Assembly (NCBI RefSeq): GCF_004792655.1
Contig: NZ_SRZC01000028.1
Span: 1 to 42,891, forward strand
DNA length: 42,891 bases
Direction: 5' to 3'
Source of the DNA: Palleniella muris
Lineage (GTDB): Bacteria > Bacteroidota > Bacteroidia > Bacteroidales > Bacteroidaceae
Under the pieces are notes generated by a model that saw only the letters and a program-made list of their open reading frames with translations, was not told the origin of the DNA and did not search any database. The translations under genes were made by a program, and so were the position numbers. Positions within the stretch are counted from its first letter, which is position 1. Every line of letters begins with the position of its first letter. Of the stretch, positions 16,433 to 24,868 are shown one piece after another.

Positions 16433-16975
16433 ATGAGAAAGACAATCCTTACTTTTGCTTGTGCAGCAATGTTCTGCGCATGCAACGCGAATTCAAACTC
16501 GGATAAAGGCGCAAAGCCTGCTTCTGTGGAGACTCAGGCGAACCAAAAGGCCAAGGCACAGGCTGACGATGCCACCCTCGCTCCTGACTTTACGCTGACC
16601 GACATTGACGGGAAACCATTGGCGTTGAGCTCTCTCAGAGGAAAGTATGTTGTCCTTGACTTCTGGGGAACATGGTGCGGATGGTGCATAAAGGGCATGC
16701 CGGAGATGAAGAACTATTACAAGAAGTATGCCGGCAAGTTTGAAATCCTTGGCGTAGACTGCGGTGACACCGAGGAAAAATGGAAGGCTGCTGTCAAAGA
16801 GCTTGACCTCCCATGGAAGCATGTCTATAATCCTAAGGGCACGGACATCATGAAGAACTATGGCATCCAGGGCTTCCCGACAAAGATTGTCATTGACCCA
16901 CAGGGCAAGATAGTGAAGACTGTCGTCGGCGAAGATCCTGCTTTCTACACCTATCTTGACGAGCTGTTCAAGTAA
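16433..16975 (+). CDS. TlpA-like thioredoxin-fold lipoprotein
   Basis: This 180-residue extracytoplasmic thioredoxin-family protein of the TlpA/ResA type (AhpC/TSA-Redoxin) has the redox motif WCGWC with Cys82 and Cys85. PDFTLTDIDGKPLALSSLRG precedes it and the cis-proline loop GFPT follows. The N-terminus (MRKTILTFACAAMFCAC) looks like a lipoprotein signal with Cys17 as the likely lipid site. Such proteins reduce disulphides in the periplasm, for example in cytochrome maturation or stress defence; the substrate is unknown here. It starts 101 nt after priA, and a palindromic repeat downstream may act as its terminator. Confidence 0.92.
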   Translation: MRKTILTFACAAMFCACNANSNSDKGAKPASVETQANQKAKAQADDATLAPDFTLTDIDGKPLALSSLRGKYVVLDFWGTWCGWCIKGMPEMKNYYKKYAGKFEILGVDCGDTEEKWKAAVKELDLPWKHVYNPKGTDIMKNYGIQGFPTKIVIDPQGKIVKTVVGEDPAFYTYLDELFK

Positions 16976-16995
16976 CGCCATTCCCCTGCATCCTG

Positions 16996-17075
16996 AAAGG
17001 CTACCTTTTGCACTGCGAAAGGTAGCCTTTTCCTTGGTAAAAGGTTACGATTTGCACTGTAAAAGGCAACCTTTT
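16996..17075. repeat. Second cluster of AAAGG-type palindromic repeats
   Basis: Four related units lie in 80 nt: 16996-17009 and 17018-17031 form a perfect 13-bp inverted repeat (AAAGGCTACCTTT / AAAGGTAGCCTTT) followed by T's, which could terminate the TlpA-like gene; then AAAAGGTTACGATTTGCA (17039-17056) and AAAAGGCAACCTTTT (17061-17075). The third unit nearly matches AAAAGGTAACGATTTGCA at 7003-7020. In the rest of the gene-free stretch (17076-17311) I see only the terminator at 17245. Confidence 0.85.
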
Positions 17076-17244
17076 GTTATGTCTGCTGTAATGTGTTGGA
17101 AAACAAGGCGATAACATTTTTTTACATAAATATAAAGTTGTCTTATGCTGATTAATGCCGATGTTGCCATTAATGGTTTCTTATGTGGGTTCTTAGACCT
17201 CGTCAAACAAATTCTTCAGATTGAAACTCCATTTGTTTGGGAAA

Positions 17245-17277
17245 ATGCCCGGCATCCAAATGAAGGATGCCGGGCAT
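17245..17277 (-). terminator. Hairpin terminator of glycan operon 1
   Basis: A perfect 13-bp stem (ATGCCCGGCATCC / GGATGCCGGGCAT) with a 7-nt loop lies 35 nt beyond the last stop codon of the minus-strand operon. The following U-run on that strand is short (TTTT), so termination may be moderate. Confidence 0.75.
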
Positions 17278-17311
17278 GATTGTCTCTAACTGATAGGATC
17301 AAGTATAGTCA

Positions 17312-19090
17312 TTAGTTTAACCAGCGTGGGTCACCAATTTTCATATTCTTGATTTTCTCGTCCTTGATTGTGAAATCGTTGTTGTCAGGGTCTGCGAATA
17401 TGTCTGTATCAGCCTTTCCAAGGTTATCGAATCCCGGGATGGCGTTAGCTGTCTTAGGGAACTCTGTGCCATTGATGGTTTCCGCCTGCTCATGCCAGAA
17501 GCAACCGTCCTGCTCGTATGTCACATAAGAATTAATGACCTCGAAGCCAGTCTTGTTGCGTCCGCCTCGAGTGTCCTTTGTATTCATGTGCCCAAACAGA
17601 CAGTTCTCTATGACCACAGGAGTGGATGTGCCCTTGCTTGTGCCGTTAGAGTCAAAGAAGTAACGTCCACCACCCAAGATGTTGCGGAAAGTACAGTTGA
17701 CAAACTTGCATGACTCCATGTCAGTGTCCTTCACCTGAACGATGCAACGTGCGTTAGCAGCTTTCACATTATAGATTGTGGAATTCCGAATCAGGATATT
17801 GTTGACATATCCCTTTCCTCCTCCGGCATCAATATGGATCAAGCTGTAGCCACCGGCATGTGAAATGTCGTGTATCAGGCAGTTGTCTATTGTCAGGTTG
17901 CCAATAGTCTTGATGTCTGAACCTTGCAGACGGAACGGTGTGTTTCCGAATCCGAAGAGTTCACATCCCTTGAACGTGATGTCATTGATGTTGCATGCCT
18001 TTCCCTGATTAATGAGATAATTAGCACCACTCAGTTCGGTAATCTTCAGGTTCTCGAAATTAATGAAGTTGTGTGAGCCGTCGATATTCATGCTCTTTGG
18101 CACTACCAAAGTAGGAGTCTCGCCCGGCATGCCGAAGAATGTCACTGACATTCCTTCCGGAATCTTCACTCCTGCAACTTCATTTGTTTCGCTGAGAGTT
18201 GACAGCTCGACAGTGGAACCGCCTTGCAAGCCGATAGTTACAGAAGCGTTGTCAGAACCTGCCAATTCCTTGGCCTGCTCAAAGAGTTCCTCAAGCAGAG
18301 CATTGTCAATCTTTGTAACCATTGCCGGCAACTCATACTTCAGGTTTCCTGCCGGCATAGGTGCTGCGGTGCTGATGTTCAGTGTGCCGCGCTTCACATC
18401 TCCGTTCGTGATAGTGAAAATGTAAGAAGTTGAGCCCGTCAGCCCCGTAACAGTATATTCGCGTGCAGCCTTTATCTCGTCAGTGAGCGTTATGTTCCGG
18501 ATAGTGTTCAAGATGGTTTCGCCCTCATCGTCAACTTGGTCTGTAGGAACCTGCACAAGAATATTCGTCACGTTGTCAGTGTTCCATGAGAGGCGTACCC
18601 ATTCGTCGCTGATGTCTGTTGAAGTCGGGATATTGAACACCTGTTCTGCAAGAGTCTTGAAAGTCTGCCCCTCTTTGTAATACACCCATCTTGACTCTGT
18701 CTTATGGTCAGAGCGCGCCTTCACTCGGAGATAGTACTCGGTAGCACCCTGCAGTCCATGGACAGTGAGTTCTACTCCTGTATAGCCTGACTGTGGCTTT
18801 ATGGATTCGTCCTCTCCGTACACCAAAGCATTAGCTCCTCCCATCGGCACATCGTCAGACAGTGGGTCTGTAGACAATTCAACTATATAGTGAGTAGCCT
18901 CAGGCACGTAGTTGAACGTAATCTCAGCATAAGTGTCGCCTGACGTTACAGAGATGTTGTCTTTCACACCAAAAAGGCGGGATAGGGAAGAGTCTGTAGT
19001 CCAGTCGTTGTCGTCGGTGCAACTGACTGCTGTGAGGGCAGCCAGTAGCATGAACGCTGCTTTTTTGAAAAATATGTTATTAATCTTCAT
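17312..19090 (-). CDS. DUF4957/DUF5123 surface lipoprotein (pectate-lyase-like beta-helix)
   Basis: This 592-residue lipoprotein (lipobox AVSC, Cys24) is the third gene of operon 1. After a short acidic spacer come two fibronectin-III-like repeats (around YAEITFNYVPEATHYIVELS and the LRVKARSDHK region), then a middle domain with SVTFFGMPGETPTLVVPKSM. A C-terminal right-handed beta-helix pattern follows (NLTIDNCLIHDISH, NILIRNSTIYNVKA, SCKFVNCTFRNILGG) and the protein ends FTIKDEKIKNMKIGDPRW. I recognise this as the DUF4957/DUF5123 type, common beside SusC/SusD and often in pectin-related loci. No lyase catalytic residues can be assigned, so a glycan-binding role is more likely. Separated from susD by 15 nt. 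Confidence 0.85.
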   Translation of the reverse strand: MKINNIFFKKAAFMLLAALTAVSCTDDNDWTTDSSLSRLFGVKDNISVTSGDTYAEITFNYVPEATHYIVELSTDPLSDDVPMGGANALVYGEDESIKPQSGYTGVELTVHGLQGATEYYLRVKARSDHKTESRWVYYKEGQTFKTLAEQVFNIPTSTDISDEWVRLSWNTDNVTNILVQVPTDQVDDEGETILNTIRNITLTDEIKAAREYTVTGLTGSTSYIFTITNGDVKRGTLNISTAAPMPAGNLKYELPAMVTKIDNALLEELFEQAKELAGSDNASVTIGLQGGSTVELSTLSETNEVAGVKIPEGMSVTFFGMPGETPTLVVPKSMNIDGSHNFINFENLKITELSGANYLINQGKACNINDITFKGCELFGFGNTPFRLQGSDIKTIGNLTIDNCLIHDISHAGGYSLIHIDAGGGKGYVNNILIRNSTIYNVKAANARCIVQVKDTDMESCKFVNCTFRNILGGGRYFFDSNGTSKGTSTPVVIENCLFGHMNTKDTRGGRNKTGFEVINSYVTYEQDGCFWHEQAETINGTEFPKTANAIPGFDNLGKADTDIFADPDNNDFTIKDEKIKNMKIGDPRWLN

Positions 19091-19105
19091 ATTCGTTGTT
19101 GTTTA

Positions 19106-21136
19106 TTAATCGGAATAACCGTATGAATTATGTAACTTGCCGTTGGATGCAGATATGGTTGAAGCACCGATAGGCATGATGTATCTGTTCTTGACTGTGA
19201 CACCGTCACCCATGTTGTCACCCATATATGGGTTGCCTTTGCCTACGAGACCTGAGCTGATAGATGGCAGGTTGGTGTACACCTGACTGTCATCGGTCTT
19301 ATCAACAGAAGACTTTCCGAACCCGTCAACCTTATTGACAGTCTTTGTCTGTTCACCTGTAGTCTCGTTTGTCTTCACAGTGCAGTAGCCGAGAGCCAAG
19401 GCATCATTATCAGTGAGTCCTGTCTCGTAGAAAGTTACAGAGCTCATGTCAATCTGTGTCTGTGCAGCATCAGCCCATTTCCAATAGAGAGTTGCAGGAT
19501 AGTCGCCGGCAACGAGTGCGTTGATGTATTTCTCCTTCATCTCCCAAATCTTCTCTGCGAGAATGCCCCAGCGTATGAGGTCGAACTTACGGTAGCCTTC
19601 TCCGGCAAATTCCCATGCGTTCTCGTCAACGATAGCGTTGAAGAAAGCCTCCTTGTTGGCAGGAATATTGTCAATGTATGCCTGTGCGTCAGCCTTGTTG
19701 GCATCTGCAAAAGCACGGGTGTGCACCCTTGCCAATGCCTGACGCGCTGTGAGGGTGCATCCTTCTATGATACCGTCAGGACCTGCAAGCTCGTTCATTG
19801 CCTCTGCATAGTAGAGCAGCACCTGAGAGTAGCGCATGATGACAGGGTTGATGCCGGTCATGTGCTTTGATGTTGTCTTGAGGTTCTGCTGCAGCCATTC
19901 GTCACTTTCTTTGCGTGGATCCCATTTCCCGACATATATACCAAACGGTGCGTTCTTGAGCATCATCTCCTTTGTGACACCTGCATCCTCTTTGATTTCA
20001 AAGTTTGCACATGTTATGTCGCGTCGTGTGTCATTCTTGTCATAAGAATAAAGCAATGGAGCTGTCACCTTCATCTTGCCGGATGAGTTGTTGAAGCCAT
20101 ATTTGGAGGTGATGCCATTCAGACGCACTCCAACGGTGTATCCAAGTTCTGATGCGAAGTTCAGTCCCATAGGAATCTCATACAGATTCTCATGGTAGTT
20201 CTTGTCAAGGACAAGCTGGTTGATGAGAAACCACTCATTCTCGAATGACGGGTTCAGGCTATGGTGGTTGTCTGAAATCACTGCATAGCAATGTTCTGCT
20301 GCCTTCTTATAGAGCGCATTGCGTGTAGCTGCGTCAGGACGCTGTGTCGGATAAGTCGGGTCTGAGTAGCCCTGTTTTGTCTCATATCCTTCCTTTGCCT
20401 GCTCGCGGATAGCATATCCGGCGCGTGTCAAAGCAAGCTGTGCCAAGAGGGCGTGAGCGAATCCCTTTGTAGGGCGTTCAGTGGTGTAGCCGGCCACTTC
20501 GTCAGCCCATGGCAGATACTCTATAGCCTCCTCAAGGTCTTCCATCATCTGGTCAAGGATGACATCACGATCCGTTTTCTCAAGATAAGCGTTGCTGAGG
20601 TCCGGACTGGATGGTTCAAGCTTCATCGGCACATCGCCCCAGAACTTTGTAAGGTCGCGATATGTCAATGCACGCAATGTCAATGCCTCACCAAGATAGC
20701 GTCTCATGGCCAATCGGTCACTGTTCTTCTCACTGTTTAACAGTTCACTGCTTCTGATTCCTGCTATTGCATCATTACAGTCCTCCACCGTGGCGTAGAG
20801 CTGCTTCCACGTATCGTTCAGTCGTGTCCAGTTTGGGCTGAGGTTATAGTTCATGTTTCCGCGCTCGCTGCCGGTGTTGAATGCGTTGTCTCCAAGGCCG
20901 TCCACAAGCTCCACGTCACTGTTCATGTTCCATACAATCGCCAAATCCTGTGAATAACTGCGGTCCTGCATAAGGTCGCCTACGATTCTGTTGATGCGCA
21001 GTTCTGTGAAGTATGTGGAGTTATACACATTATTTTGTCCCATCGATGACGGTGACTCCTGGTCAAGGAAGTCTGAACATGAAGCCATGGCAAACATGCC
21101 CGCCATTAGTGCGATGGATGATATTGTCTTCTTCAT
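19106..21136 (-). CDS. SusD/RagB family nutrient-binding lipoprotein (operon 1)
   Basis: This 676-residue surface lipoprotein (MKKTISSIALMAGMFAMASC, Cys20, then SDFLDQESPSS, the usual SusD start) caps the SusC transporter and binds the glycan. It has the family's SusD-like N-terminal domain (LGEALTLRALTYRDLTKFWGDVP) and the C-terminal RagB/SusD domain (VIMRYSQVLLYYAEAMNEL, ENAWEFAGEGYRKFDLIRWG). It follows susC by 24 nt and precedes the DUF5123 lipoprotein by 15 nt on the minus strand. At 676 residues it is larger than the ~550-residue prototype but within the range seen for polymeric substrates. Confidence 0.95.
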   Translation of the reverse strand: MKKTISSIALMAGMFAMASCSDFLDQESPSSMGQNNVYNSTYFTELRINRIVGDLMQDRSYSQDLAIVWNMNSDVELVDGLGDNAFNTGSERGNMNYNLSPNWTRLNDTWKQLYATVEDCNDAIAGIRSSELLNSEKNSDRLAMRRYLGEALTLRALTYRDLTKFWGDVPMKLEPSSPDLSNAYLEKTDRDVILDQMMEDLEEAIEYLPWADEVAGYTTERPTKGFAHALLAQLALTRAGYAIREQAKEGYETKQGYSDPTYPTQRPDAATRNALYKKAAEHCYAVISDNHHSLNPSFENEWFLINQLVLDKNYHENLYEIPMGLNFASELGYTVGVRLNGITSKYGFNNSSGKMKVTAPLLYSYDKNDTRRDITCANFEIKEDAGVTKEMMLKNAPFGIYVGKWDPRKESDEWLQQNLKTTSKHMTGINPVIMRYSQVLLYYAEAMNELAGPDGIIEGCTLTARQALARVHTRAFADANKADAQAYIDNIPANKEAFFNAIVDENAWEFAGEGYRKFDLIRWGILAEKIWEMKEKYINALVAGDYPATLYWKWADAAQTQIDMSSVTFYETGLTDNDALALGYCTVKTNETTGEQTKTVNKVDGFGKSSVDKTDDSQVYTNLPSISSGLVGKGNPYMGDNMGDGVTVKNRYIMPIGASTISASNGKLHNSYGYSD

Positions 21137-21160
21137 ATTTTTTTCAGTGTTTTTAATGTT

Positions 21161-24100
21161 TTAGAAAGTTACGTTTATTCCGGCAACGAATGAGCGGCTC
21201 TTTGGATAGGCGGCATAGTCGATGCCCGGGCACATAGGATTCTTTTTTGAAGATGTGTCCACCTCCGGGTCATAACCATCGTAGCCTGTGAAGCACAACA
21301 AGTTATATCCTGTGAAGTAGATGCGGACATTGGACAGGAACACATGCTTAAGCCATTTCTTTGGCAGAGTGTATCCGATTGTTACGTTCTGCAGTCTAAG
21401 GAATGAAGCGTCCTCCACGGCATAATCGATAAGCTGCATGGCTGTCACTCCGGCAGGGTTGTACATGCTCTTGCCCTGGTTGAGTTCATTAAGGCGTGCC
21501 ATGATGTTCTCCACACCTTCGTATGCTTCAATAGTACCTGTGGACGGTCTGCCAAGGTTCATGCCTGTGGATGGGTCAATCCATGTGTAACGGTTGTCAA
21601 GATTGAAATCGTCGACAAGGTTGTAGTTGCGTGCTGAGCCATGATAGAATGCGTTAGCCAGTTTTGTACCATTGACAATCTTGTTGCCGAGTGAGTAATT
21701 GAAGAACACATTGAAATCGAAGTTGCCGACACGCCCGTCAAATCCGAAGCCACCTGTTGTAGGAGCGATGGTGTTGCCGAGACGCTGCTTGATAGGGTCG
21801 CCGTTCTCATCAACCTCAACCTTTGGCACGCCAGGATAGAGATTGCCACCGAACAGAGTCTGGCTCTTGTCCTGAGCATGCCCGTCGACCAGCTGCCACT
21901 GTCCTTTTGCATTCAGCACAAGGTCGCCGCTCCCTGTTGCAGGGTCATAGACTGTAAAGTAACCGGTCTGCTTGAATCCCCATATTTCTCCAAGTCTTCC
22001 TCCCTTTTCGATGCGGAAATCCTCATACTTGGAGATTGTGCTTCCTGACCAGTTTGAGCTCTGCCATGGGTTGTCGAGATTAAGGTCCTCAATCTTATTC
22101 TTGTTGTAAGAGATGTTGAATGTGAAATTCAGGCCAAACTTCTTTTTGTCAATGGCAACAGCATTGAACGCAAGTTCGACACCCTTGTTGGATGTCTTGC
22201 CGAAATTCTGATACTGTGCGCTATATCCTGTGTTTGTAGGAATGCCTGACTGCATGAGCAGGTCTTTTGTTGTGTTCCAATAGAAGTCCAAAGTACCGTT
22301 GATACGCCCTTTGAAGAAGCCATAGTCGATACCAATGTTTCGTGTTATAGTCGTTTCCCATTTCAAGTCCGGGTTGTAGAGTGTTGACAGGTGCTCAAGC
22401 ATAGGTGCACGGTTTTCGTCATAGAACGGTCCCTTGCCTGTAGAGCTTGACATCTTGTATGTAGGCTCGAGAAGATTGGCTGGAATACGGTTGTTGCCGG
22501 CTGTACCGAAACTTAGTCTCAGTTTGAGATTTGAGAGCCAGTTCTCTGCTCCGCGCATGAATTTCTCGTCTGTGATGCGCCATGCCAACGCCAATGAAGG
22601 GAAGACACCCCAGCGGTTGTCTTTGCTGAACTTTGAAGAACCGTCGGCACGCATTGTGAATGTGAGCAGATACTTGTCTGCCATTGTATAGTTGATACGT
22701 CCGAAATATGACAGCATGTTTTCCTTTGCCGGTATTGTTCCTGCGTTAGGAAGTGCTGTGCCATTGGAAGGGAAATTAAGCACTTCGTCAATGGTGAAGT
22801 TGAGTGGGAAGCCTATGGAAGTGCTTTCGCGCTGTGTCTGCTTTGAAGAGCTCCACTCTTGGCCAATCATCACATTGATATGGTCACGTCCGCCGAAGAG
22901 TTTTCTGTTGTCATAAGTAACAGTGTTGGCATTGCGCCAGTTCTGGTATTTCAAAGTTATGAAGCTTGCCTGTGGATAACCGTTCATACCAAGGTTTGAG
23001 TTCTGTGTAGCATCACTGCCCCATGCCTGGTCTGTGTTGTTGTACCTCCACTGGTATCCGAATTCTGTACGGAAAGTGATGTTCTTGAATGGTTTCCAGT
23101 TCAGTCCGGCATTATAGTTCTGCTGGAAACGCTCCTGATATTTGTATGTGGACTGTATGCGTTGCCATGGTGTGCGACGTGTCGCACCGGAGTTCTCCTC
23201 ATCATCATCAAGGTTTGCTGACAACTGTTGTACAGGTTGCCATGCCACAGTGTTTGCCACCAATGAGTTTGCTGCATTGCTTTCGTTAGTGTCGGCACCA
23301 CCGCTCAGACCGTCAAGTTTTGTGAATGCAAGACGGGCATTGAAGTCCATTGTCAGCCATTTGTTAAGATTGGCATTGATTTTAGCATTGATGTTATTCT
23401 TTGAGTATCCAGAGCCTGCCATGATGCTTTCCTCGTCATTGTGGTTGAAGCCTACGTTGAATTTTAGGTCTTTGCTGCCACCACTGACATTAACGTTATA
23501 CTGTTTCTGGACACCTGTTCTGCCGAAAATCTGGTCTTGGAAATTATCGCCTTCAATGGATTTCCATATTTCAAGGTCATTATAGTTTCCATAGTCCTCA
23601 CTGCCCAGTTCATGCTGATAAGCCACATAGTTGAACGGATCCATGACCTTCACTTCCTTGGTGATCTTCTTCCAGCCTACAGAGGCGTTGAAGTTCACCT
23701 GCATCTTGCCTTCAGAGCCACTCTTTGTTGTCACGATGATGACACCGTTTGCACCACGTGCACCATAGATAGCGGTGGAAGAGGCATCCTTCAGTACGTC
23801 AATAGTCTGAATCTCACTTGGGGCAATGTCGCTGATGCTCTCAACAGGAAAACCGTCCACAATATAAAGAGGTGAATTATCCTGAGAGAGTGAACCGCCA
23901 CCGCGGACACGGATTTTCACATCCGCATCCGGAGAACCTTCAGTGGTGGTGATGTTCACACCGGCCATCTTGCCGGTAAGGGCCTCACTGACATTGGCAA
24001 CAGGCACATTTTCAATCTGCTTGGCATTTACTGAAGCGACAGCACCGGTAAGGTCTTTCTTCCTTACTGTACCGTAACCGATGACAACGACATCCTCAAG

Positions 24101-24400
24101 GCCGGTAGCGTCATCCTCAAGGACTACATTGATGTTGTTCTTGCCGGCAACGTTGACAGTCTTTGTCTTCATACCGATGTATGAAATGACAAGCTGTTTT
24201 CCACCGGAAAGATTAATGGAGAAGTTGCCGTCAATGTCAGTGACGGTTCCTCCTTTACCCCCTTTTTCTTGGACTGTGGCACCGATAATAGGTTCGCCAC
24301 CCGAGTCCTTCACATTACCTGTAACGGTCTGCGCCGATAGTGTTGTCACGATGCATGTGAACAAACTCATGAGCGCAATGCGAAATAGTTTTACAGTCAT
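21161..24400 (-). CDS. SusC/RagA family TonB-dependent transporter (operon 1)
   Basis: This 1079-residue outer-membrane TonB-dependent transporter imports oligosaccharides with its SusD partner. Order of parts: signal peptide (MTVKLFRIALMSLFTCIVTTLSAQ), carboxypeptidase-regulatory-like domain (GNVKDSGGEPIIGATV, DIDGNFSINL), TonB box region (EDVVVIGYGTVRKKDLTGAV), plug (KIRVRGGGSLSQDNSPLYIV, VLKDASSTAIYGARGANGVI) and a beta-barrel ending in Phe (RSFVAGINVTF). The signal peptide and the 27 nt before the ATG are nearly identical to those of the operon-2 SusC, but further upstream an Rpn gene remnant replaces the shared leader. No anti-sigma-binding (STN) extension is present, so an ECF sigma/anti-sigma pair is not expected. 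Confidence 0.96.
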   Translation of the reverse strand: MTVKLFRIALMSLFTCIVTTLSAQTVTGNVKDSGGEPIIGATVQEKGGKGGTVTDIDGNFSINLSGGKQLVISYIGMKTKTVNVAGKNNINVVLEDDATGLEDVVVIGYGTVRKKDLTGAVASVNAKQIENVPVANVSEALTGKMAGVNITTTEGSPDADVKIRVRGGGSLSQDNSPLYIVDGFPVESISDIAPSEIQTIDVLKDASSTAIYGARGANGVIIVTTKSGSEGKMQVNFNASVGWKKITKEVKVMDPFNYVAYQHELGSEDYGNYNDLEIWKSIEGDNFQDQIFGRTGVQKQYNVNVSGGSKDLKFNVGFNHNDEESIMAGSGYSKNNINAKINANLNKWLTMDFNARLAFTKLDGLSGGADTNESNAANSLVANTVAWQPVQQLSANLDDDEENSGATRRTPWQRIQSTYKYQERFQQNYNAGLNWKPFKNITFRTEFGYQWRYNNTDQAWGSDATQNSNLGMNGYPQASFITLKYQNWRNANTVTYDNRKLFGGRDHINVMIGQEWSSSKQTQRESTSIGFPLNFTIDEVLNFPSNGTALPNAGTIPAKENMLSYFGRINYTMADKYLLTFTMRADGSSKFSKDNRWGVFPSLALAWRITDEKFMRGAENWLSNLKLRLSFGTAGNNRIPANLLEPTYKMSSSTGKGPFYDENRAPMLEHLSTLYNPDLKWETTITRNIGIDYGFFKGRINGTLDFYWNTTKDLLMQSGIPTNTGYSAQYQNFGKTSNKGVELAFNAVAIDKKKFGLNFTFNISYNKNKIEDLNLDNPWQSSNWSGSTISKYEDFRIEKGGRLGEIWGFKQTGYFTVYDPATGSGDLVLNAKGQWQLVDGHAQDKSQTLFGGNLYPGVPKVEVDENGDPIKQRLGNTIAPTTGGFGFDGRVGNFDFNVFFNYSLGNKIVNGTKLANAFYHGSARNYNLVDDFNLDNRYTWIDPSTGMNLGRPSTGTIEAYEGVENIMARLNELNQGKSMYNPAGVTAMQLIDYAVEDASFLRLQNVTIGYTLPKKWLKHVFLSNVRIYFTGYNLLCFTGYDGYDPEVDTSSKKNPMCPGIDYAAYPKSRSFVAGINVTF

Positions 24401-24418
24401 AGTTTTGTGAAATATTTT

Positions 24419-24526
24419 TTAGTTAAACATTGAAAAATCTTTAAGGACAATATTGAAGCTGTGGTTTGGTGCTCTGTTTCGCAACATGCGCTTCTTTGCC
24501 CAGTCAAATCGGATGTGACCCGCCAT
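24419..24526 (-). pseudogene. Remnant of an Rpn-type PD-(D/E)XK nuclease/transposase gene
   Basis: Minus-strand frame of 35 residues starting MAGHIRFDWAKKRMLRN, closely similar to the start of the gene at 42840 (MANYIRFDWAMKRMLRN). After about 18 codons the similarity ends and the frame runs into the conserved leader of the operon-1 SusC gene, where it stops. The family normally spans about 300 residues, so nearly the whole nuclease is missing. It lies in the same direction as susC and only 18 nt upstream of its ATG. Confidence 0.8.
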
Positions 24527-24660
24527 AATTAAGTGGCATTAAATTACGGATTAAAAAGATAATGCAAAACGAATGCGGTTGAGCTTGCTCAATACTGCAA
24601 AGATGCAAGATTGTCTTATGCGAAAACACTGTCAGTCAAGCAGTATTTGTCGTAATTTAA
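24527..24660 (-). repeat. Degraded upstream region of the Rpn remnant
   Basis: Read on the minus strand, this stretch aligns with the region upstream of the Rpn gene at the right end (about 42705-42839): GACTGACAGT, the dyad TTGAGCAAGCTCAA (24579-24592) and TTTGCATTATCTTT. The first -7 box of the intact copy is lost by a short deletion, and the second reads TATCTTTT instead of TATCTTTG, so its promoter is probably weak or dead. A 10-bp inverted repeat, TTAAATTACG (24539-24548) and CGTAATTTAA (24651-24660), brackets it. Confidence 0.75.
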
Positions 24661-24699
24661 GCATTTCCATAAGTGTGACTGCCAAATAGTCGCTAAACC

Positions 24700-24743
24700 A
24701 CAAAAAACTATAATGGAGAAGCCCTTGCGGCCCTCTCCATTAT
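24700..24743 (-). terminator. Terminator of glycan operon 2
   Basis: On the minus strand, the stem built from ATAATGGAGAGGG and CTTCTCCATTAT (slightly imperfect) is followed by TAGTTTTTTG. It uses the same ATGGAGA/TCTCCAT stem as the terminator of operon 3 at 42622. The remaining stretch to 24868 shows no gene. Confidence 0.8.
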
Positions 24744-24868
24744 ATATAAGCGTTTGCTCTATTCATTATTCTTCAAATCTTCGTTGGATTTTATCCTGCT
24801 TTTTCCAGTTATGGCAAAGTAGAAACAAGTTTAGCTCTGCCAATTTTGCTTAACGAAAACGTTGAAGA

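Noticed and set aside
16422..16436. A four-codon mini-ORF (ATGAAATCAAAATGA) overlapping the start of the TlpA-like gene
   Set aside because: Very short overlaps of this kind are common in A-rich leaders; nothing else supports regulation.
16976..17311. A CRISPR array, suggested by the regularly spaced AAAGG repeats
   Set aside because: The units are only 12-18 nt, vary in sequence and orientation, have spacers of 5-10 nt, and no cas gene is near.
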